Assembly: GCA_003164275.1 (NCBI GenBank)
Contig: PLSY01000177.1
Coordinates: forward strand, 10,627-38,140
Direction: 5' to 3'
Length of the DNA: 27,514 nt
DNA from: Acidimicrobiaceae bacterium
Lineage (GTDB): Bacteria > Actinomycetota > Acidimicrobiia > Acidimicrobiales > RAAP-2
The notes under the pieces were generated by a model. The model saw nothing but the letters and a program-made list of their open reading frames with translations, searched no databases and was not told the DNA's origin. Shown piece by piece: positions 23,381 to 27,514 of this stretch (position 1 is the stretch's first letter; each line of letters starts with the position of its first letter). The position numbers were made by a program, and so were the translations under genes.

Positions 23381-24318
23381 GCGACGAGTCACCACGTCTC
23401 GAGGGACCACTGCCTCCGGCAGCTCTCGACGACCCGCACCTGCAGCCCTATGCCAAGCATCCCGAGGGAACTCAGGCCATCGCGGCCGTAGCCCTCATCA
23501 TCGGCTTCCTCGGCTTCATCGGCTTCGGGATCACCTACTGGGTGAGCGACAACACCCAGTGGGAGGCGGTCACCCTCGGTGTCGGCATGCTGGGTCTCGG
23601 CTTCGGGGTCATCACCTGGGGCAAGTACCTGATGCCGCAGGGACCATTCGTCGAGGAGCGCCACGCGTTCCACTCGACCGAAGACGAGCGGGCCGCCATG
23701 ACGGCGGCAATCACCGAGCGGGGCGGCATGGTTGTGAAGCGTCGGAAGCTTCTCGGCGGCCTGTTCCTGCTCGGATCGACGGCCATGGGCGTCGTGCTGG
23801 TCTTCCCGCTTCTCCGCTCACTAGGACCGAAGCCCGGACGAACCCTGTTCTTGACCAACTGGAAGAAGAACTCGCAGCTGGTGACCGTGGACGGGCGGAG
23901 GGTCACGGCTGATGACCTCGATGTGGGCGGCGTGCTCACCGTGTTCCCGAAAGGCTACGAAGGATCGTCGCCCGACCAGGTGATCTTGATCCGTCTGGCC
24001 AAGCTCGGCCCCTTTGACGCCCCCTACCCGCTCTCGCCTCCTGGACGCACCGACTGGACCGCGCAGGGCAATGTGGCCTATTCCAAGATGTGCACCCACC
24101 TGGGCTGCCCGGTCGGGCTCTACCAAGAGCAGACCCAGCAGCTCGTCTGCCCCTGCCACCAGTCGATCTTCAACGTCAACGCCGGAGCGCTGCCGGAGTT
24201 CGGCCCCGCCCCCCGACCATTGCCGCAGCTGCCCCTCAAAGTCGACAACGCCGGCTATCTGAGGTCGCAGGGCGGATTCGACCAGCCCGTAGGCCCCGGA
24301 TTCTGGGAGCGACCATGA
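23377..24318 (+). CDS. qcrA: Cytochrome bc1 complex Rieske iron-sulfur subunit
   Basis: 313 aa. Three membrane helices in the first half (about 29-52, 62-82 and 126-148) mark the extended actinobacterial Rieske type. The cluster-binding motifs are CTHLGC (Cys239, His241, Cys244) and CPCHQS (Cys258, Cys260, His261). Cys239, His241, Cys258 and His261 should bind the [2Fe-2S] cluster, and Cys244-Cys260 the disulfide. It takes an electron from menaquinol at the QcrB site and passes it to QcrC. GTG start overlaps qcrC and the stop overlaps qcrB (ATGA), so the three subunits are coupled. Confidence 0.96.
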   Translation: MSDESPRLEGPLPPAALDDPHLQPYAKHPEGTQAIAAVALIIGFLGFIGFGITYWVSDNTQWEAVTLGVGMLGLGFGVITWGKYLMPQGPFVEERHAFHSTEDERAAMTAAITERGGMVVKRRKLLGGLFLLGSTAMGVVLVFPLLRSLGPKPGRTLFLTNWKKNSQLVTVDGRRVTADDLDVGGVLTVFPKGYEGSSPDQVILIRLAKLGPFDAPYPLSPPGRTDWTAQGNVAYSKMCTHLGCPVGLYQEQTQQLVCPCHQSIFNVNAGALPEFGPAPRPLPQLPLKVDNAGYLRSQGGFDQPVGPGFWERP

Positions 24319-25799
24319 TCGACAGCTCACTTCGCTGGGTCGACGACCGGCTGGGAGTGGCCAAAGGCGGCCGCACCTTCCTCGACAAGATCTTCCCTGA
24401 CCACTGGTCCTTCATGCTTGGAGAGATCGCCCTCTACTCATTTGTCGTGCTACTAGGCACCGGGGTTTTTCTCTCGCTGTACTACGTACCCTCCGCCCAC
24501 GAGATCGTGTACCACGGCTCGTACATCCCTCTCCGGGGCCAGCGGGTCTCAGAGGCTTACGCCACCTCCGTCGGGCTCTCCTTCGACGTGAAGTCCGGCT
24601 TGTTGATGCGCCAGGCCCACCATTGGGCGGCTGACATCTTCCTCGGCTCGATCGCCGTGCACATGGCACGCGTCTTCTTCACCGGCGCGTTCCGCAAGCC
24701 TCGGGAGTTCAACTGGATCGTCGGCGTGACCATGCTCATCCTGGGCATCGTCAACGGCTTCCTCGGATACTCGCTACCCGACGACCTGGTCTCGGGTACC
24801 GGCATCCGGATCGCGTACTCAATCATGGAGTCGATCCCACTGGTGGGTAGCTACCTCGGATTCTGGGTCTTCGGCGGCAACTATCCGGGCAGTGGCATCA
24901 TCCTCGAGCGCTTCTTCATCCTGCACGTGCTGATCGTGCCGCTACTGATCCTCGGGCTGCTCGGCGCCCACCTCGGGTTGCTGGTCAAACAGAAGCACAC
25001 CCAGTTCCCCGGCAAGGGGAAGACCGAGCACAATGTGGTCGGCTCCCCGATGTTCCCGACATTCATGGCCAAGACCACCGGGTTCTTGTTCGTGACGACT
25101 GCCGTGATCTTCCTGCTCGGCGGCCTGGCTCAGATCAACCCGATCTGGCAGTTCGGTCAATACGAGCCCTTCCAGATCTCCTATGCGGTCCAGCCGGACT
25201 GGTACATGGGTTGGCTCGACGGGGCACTTCGAATCATGCCGAGCTGGGAGTGGGTCGGATGGGGCCACACCCTCCCGTTGGAGGTGTTCCTACCCGCCGT
25301 CATTTTCCCGGGGATCATCTTCAACATCCTCATCATCTGGCCTTTCCTCGAGACGAGAAAGACCAAAGACCTGGCCTATCACAACCTCTTGGACAGGCCT
25401 CGTGACCGTCCGCTGAGAACGGCCGCTGGTACTGCGATGCTCACTTTGTTGTTCATGACCTTCTTTGCCTCATCGACTGACGTCATGGCCAACTTCTTCG
25501 AGGTGCCGCTCAACGACGTCTTGTGGTTCTTCCGGTTCGCAGTCGTCATCGCCCCGGTCATCGCTGGGTTCGTTGCCTTCAAGATCTGCAACGAGATGAG
25601 GGCGGCGGAGGGCATCGGAAAGCGCAAGCGTGCGCTCATCATCTCTCGGTCTTCCACCGGCGAATACTCGACGACTGAGGCCGAGCCGAGGCCCGGAGAC
25701 GGCTCGGAGGAGTTGGAGGCGATCCCCGTCCCGACCTTCATCGATCTGGTGCCGCCGGAACTGGCTACCGGCGCCGGCGTGCGCAGAGTGATGCGCTAA
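24315..25799 (+). CDS. qcrB: Cytochrome bc1 complex cytochrome b subunit
   Basis: 494 aa from ATG 24315, which overlaps the qcrA stop; the frame extends earlier but that part is opposite-phase qcrA. Helices II and IV carry the haem-ligand histidines (RQAHHWAADIF and VHMARVFFTGAFRKPRE; FFILHVLIVPLLILGLLGAHLGL). QPDWYMGWLDG is the Qo-site variant of the PEWY loop. A hydrophilic C-terminal tail (about 430-494) is typical of actinobacterial QcrB. It oxidises menaquinol and is the target of bc1 inhibitors in mycobacteria. Last gene of ctaE-qcrCAB; a hairpin follows about 40 bases downstream. Confidence 0.96.
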   Translation: MIDSSLRWVDDRLGVAKGGRTFLDKIFPDHWSFMLGEIALYSFVVLLGTGVFLSLYYVPSAHEIVYHGSYIPLRGQRVSEAYATSVGLSFDVKSGLLMRQAHHWAADIFLGSIAVHMARVFFTGAFRKPREFNWIVGVTMLILGIVNGFLGYSLPDDLVSGTGIRIAYSIMESIPLVGSYLGFWVFGGNYPGSGIILERFFILHVLIVPLLILGLLGAHLGLLVKQKHTQFPGKGKTEHNVVGSPMFPTFMAKTTGFLFVTTAVIFLLGGLAQINPIWQFGQYEPFQISYAVQPDWYMGWLDGALRIMPSWEWVGWGHTLPLEVFLPAVIFPGIIFNILIIWPFLETRKTKDLAYHNLLDRPRDRPLRTAAGTAMLTLLFMTFFASSTDVMANFFEVPLNDVLWFFRFAVVIAPVIAGFVAFKICNEMRAAEGIGKRKRALIISRSSTGEYSTTEAEPRPGDGSEELEAIPVPTFIDLVPPELATGAGVRRVMR

Positions 25800-25837
25800 A
25801 GCGTCGCTCGGCCGCGCCGGGGTTCCTCGCCCCCGCG

Positions 25838-25872
25838 AGCAGAAGGCAGATCATTGCGTGCTCTGCCTTGCT
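25838..25872 (+). terminator. Hairpin downstream of qcrB
   Basis: AAGGCAGA (25843-25850) pairs perfectly with TCTGCCTT (25862-25869) around an 11-base loop, and AGC/GCT extend the stem past a two-base bulge. It starts about 40 bases after the qcrB stop. No T tract follows, so it is a terminator-like or RNA-stabilising structure rather than a textbook intrinsic terminator. Confidence 0.45.
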
Positions 25873-27036
25873 AGCCACCGTCGTGCCAGTGCCTCCATAC
25901 GCACACAGGGTGAGCGTCTGTCGCGACCCTACGGGCACCTTGGGAACCGCCGTCTCAACGACCGGTGATGCGTACCGGACAGGCGGTCGTGGCGCCGTGC
26001 TCGACATGGGTCAGCAATGGGGCGGCTGTGAGGTTCGCCGTGAGGGCCCAGCGGCATGGACGCCGGGCTCGGGAGCGACGAAGCCGTCGGTTGAATGCCC
26101 AAGACATCCCAAGGCACCCTAAGGACCTCCGTGGCCAAGTGCCCCACCTCCGAGGCAACGGGGGCGTCCGCTACGAGATTGCCGACCTCGCGGAACGTAT
26201 TGGCTGAGGCCGTCGAGGCGCCCGTCGACCGCCCCGGCTCTCTGCCGCGCACGCCCGAGATTGTGGATGGCTCTGTCGCTGATGACCGCTCCAACATGTC
26301 GATGTGGCGCGAACCGGGTCGCTTGGACTGTTCTTCTATACACGCCGGTTGATTGGTCCCATCACTCTCAGGCTCGGGCCGATCATAGGTGGGGGTGATC
26401 GGGCTCCCGTTGCGCCAAGCACCGTCTCGCCGGAGATCGGGGTCGATCGCGACACTCCGGTGCGAAGGTGGTTGCTCGGAGTGTGATGCCTCGGTATCGG
26501 AACGTCCTGTGCGCTGCGTTCACGCCGACTTGCTTGCCCTCCTCGCAGACGACACCATGCGTGTGTTGGCCTCGGCCGCCAGGCGACCGGCCCGCAGCGT
26601 CAGCCTCCCTCGTATCGAGACCTCTTGAACAGCGGGTGCACGAGGACTTGTTGCTCGGGACTCGGACCGGGCCCGACCCTCGGAGTGACGACTCGACCCC
26701 TCACGCCTGACGGGCGCAATCTGGTTCCATTCATCTAGGCATGGGACGAATGGGGCGACGAAGTGGAGCAGCTGACCCCGAGTGTTGGCCAAGGGAGGGG
26801 TCATGAGCCTTGATGACCTCGGGATCAGCCAATCTTGACGCAGTTATGTGGGCGTGTGGCATCGACCGTGGCTATGACTACTTGAATCCAGACCCGTTGG
26901 ACCGAAGCGTGATGCGCCTCGACACGATGGTGGTAGCGACCACAAGAGGTGTCGGCAGCCGCCCACTCAGTGCCGCTATGCGACCGGCGACGACAAGACT
27001 CGGCGTCAGACGGCGACCAGGCTTATTGCCCGGTGA
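25873..27036. other. About 1.2 kb without a supported gene between convergent qcrB and ctaF
   Basis: Both strands hold only short open frames (up to about 120 codons) with no family motif, no codon pattern like their neighbours and no overlap logic. The sequence looks less GC-biased and less ordered than the genes around it. Notable items are the stem CCGATCA/TGATCGG at 26379-26402 (10-base loop) and a strong Shine-Dalgarno (AAGGGAGGGG) ahead of an 11-codon frame at 26803-26838. It could be remnants of decayed genes, a small-RNA locus, or plain spacer. Confidence 0.5.
26803..26838 (+). other. 11-codon mini-ORF behind a strong ribosome-binding site
   Basis: AAGGGAGGGG ends 2 bases before ATG 26803, and the frame encodes MSLDDLGISQS before TGA. 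The site is as strong as any in the window but the product is tiny and unrecognised. It may be the surviving 5' end of a truncated gene, a leader peptide without a following gene, or chance. Confidence 0.2.
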
Positions 27037-27429
27037 TCAGACTGCGCCACCCCTTCGGCTCTCCACAGTGACGCCGATGGCCGCCGAGATGATGAGGCCG
27101 GCGGCGATGGGAGCCAGCCACAGTCCGAACACGAAGGTCAGGGCCGTGAACATTGCGCCCATCCCGAGAATGAAGGGCCAGATGCTCGAACCCGGGAAGG
27201 AGTCGATGGTCCCGGCACCCTCCTCGATCGTCCCGTCGGGATCGTCGTCGATTCTCGGCTTCATGCGATAGGCCCACCACAGGTAGTAGGAGCCTGGCAG
27301 CAACCCTAGGAGAGCTGAGCCGACAAGCATGACCGATCCGGCCTGCTCGTAGCTTGTGAACCAGTAGACAGTTCCGATGATCGCGAAGAAGACCCCGACG
27401 ATGGCGAGGAAGAACCCGTCGACCTTCAC
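27037..27429 (-). CDS. ctaF: Cytochrome c oxidase subunit IV (actinobacterial)
   Basis: 130 aa, close to the usual 135-140. Four helices lie near 6-25, 31-52, 84-102 and 104-121. The pattern of a short N-terminus (MKVDGFF), YWFTSYEQAGSVMLVGSALLG and the soluble loop with DDPDGTIEEGAG before SSIWPFILG matches the actinobacterial oxidase subunit IV family. It is a small accessory subunit of the aa3 oxidase in the bc1-aa3 supercomplex. GTG start overlaps the preceding ctaD stop (GTGA), which confirms the pairing. It converges on the qcr operon, whose products assemble with it. Confidence 0.93.
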   Translation of the reverse strand: MKVDGFFLAIVGVFFAIIGTVYWFTSYEQAGSVMLVGSALLGLLPGSYYLWWAYRMKPRIDDDPDGTIEEGAGTIDSFPGSSIWPFILGMGAMFTALTFVFGLWLAPIAAGLIISAAIGVTVESRRGGAV

Positions 27430-27514
27430 TGGTTGGCTCCGATCGTCTCTTTGTCCGGCAGGGGCTGAGGCCCGGGATTGTGGATCTTCCGGTGCTCAGG
27501 ATGGTTGTAGTCCC
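27426..27514 (-). CDS. ctaD: C-terminal tail of cytochrome c oxidase subunit I (5' part outside window)
   Basis: Only 28 residues plus a stop are present: a hydrophilic tail reading DYNHPEHRKIHNPGPQPLPD and ending GANQ. The stop TGA overlaps the ctaF GTG. The identity rests on ctaF following and on the tail's look, since in actinobacteria ctaD is a usual upstream partner; no haem or copper ligands are visible in this fragment. ctaC ending ahead of ctaF is the main alternative. Confidence 0.6.
   Translation of the reverse strand, partial: DYNHPEHRKIHNPGPQPLPDKETIGANQ

Noticed and set aside
25929..26297. 122-codon minus-strand frame in the spacer after qcrB
   Set aside because: No ribosome-binding site, domain or composition that sets it apart from chance.
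26487..26628. Fragment resembling the helix of an ArsR-type regulator (LLALLADDTMRVLASA)
   Set aside because: Similarity is limited to a few residues and no DNA-binding motif follows; could be chance.
26810..27271. 153-codon plus-strand frame running into ctaF
   Set aside because: Its second half is the antisense of ctaF, and the first half has no recognisable feature.
1..27514. tRNA, rRNA, CRISPR arrays, transposases and integrases
   Set aside because: Looked for on both strands by eye; no cloverleaf with a T-loop, regular spacer repeats or transposase motifs were found.

Overview
The window is high-GC chromosomal DNA with densely packed genes, many joined by ATGA, GTGA or TTGA stop/start overlaps. 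The gene set points to Actinomycetota: a QcrC-QcrA-QcrB complex with a di-haem cytochrome c subunit beside CtaE, CtaF and CtaD, an MptB-type polyprenyl-phosphomannose mannosyltransferase, an actinobacterial-type HelD, and a hemE-hemH-hemY cluster of the coproporphyrin type. The class Acidimicrobiia, or a neighbouring deep branch, is my best guess from overall gene style; this is inference and no marker gene proves it. I see no rRNA, tRNA, CRISPR array or intact insertion sequence.

Layout. Positions 1-3166 (minus) hold one very long reading frame cut by the window edge. Its N-terminal half looks like an inactivated metallophosphoesterase with membrane segments, and its C-terminal half is an MprF/LysX-like aminoacyl-phosphatidylglycerol synthase. 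It diverges from acs (acetyl-CoA synthetase), which is translationally coupled to a small HAD phosphatase (3258-5782, plus). A minus-strand cassette then encodes SRPBCC, EVE and MarR proteins followed by a DrrAB-type ABC exporter (5804-9063). Next come three polytopic membrane glycosyltransferase-like genes (9191-13833), all minus, and a tight operon read hemE, hemH, hemY, lnt (13957-19188). Divergent from hemE is helD (19426-21729, plus), which ends in a clear hairpin terminator. After it the ctaE-qcrC-qcrA-qcrB operon (21830-25799, plus) encodes terminal-oxidase subunit III and the cytochrome bc1 complex. A stretch of about 1.2 kb without a supported gene separates it from the convergent ctaD-ctaF pair (27037-27514, minus), where ctaD is only a tail.

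How the genes work together. Acs feeds acetyl-CoA to central metabolism. The hem operon makes haem for the bc1-aa3 respiratory supercomplex encoded nearby. The mannosyltransferases and Lnt act on envelope lipoglycans and lipoproteins, and the MprF-like protein probably modifies membrane lipids. The most unusual points are the phosphoesterase-like/MprF fusion whose metal-binding motifs are all altered, an Lnt with Ser in place of the catalytic Cys, a structured promoter region in front of mptB, and the EVE/MarR/ABC-exporter cassette.
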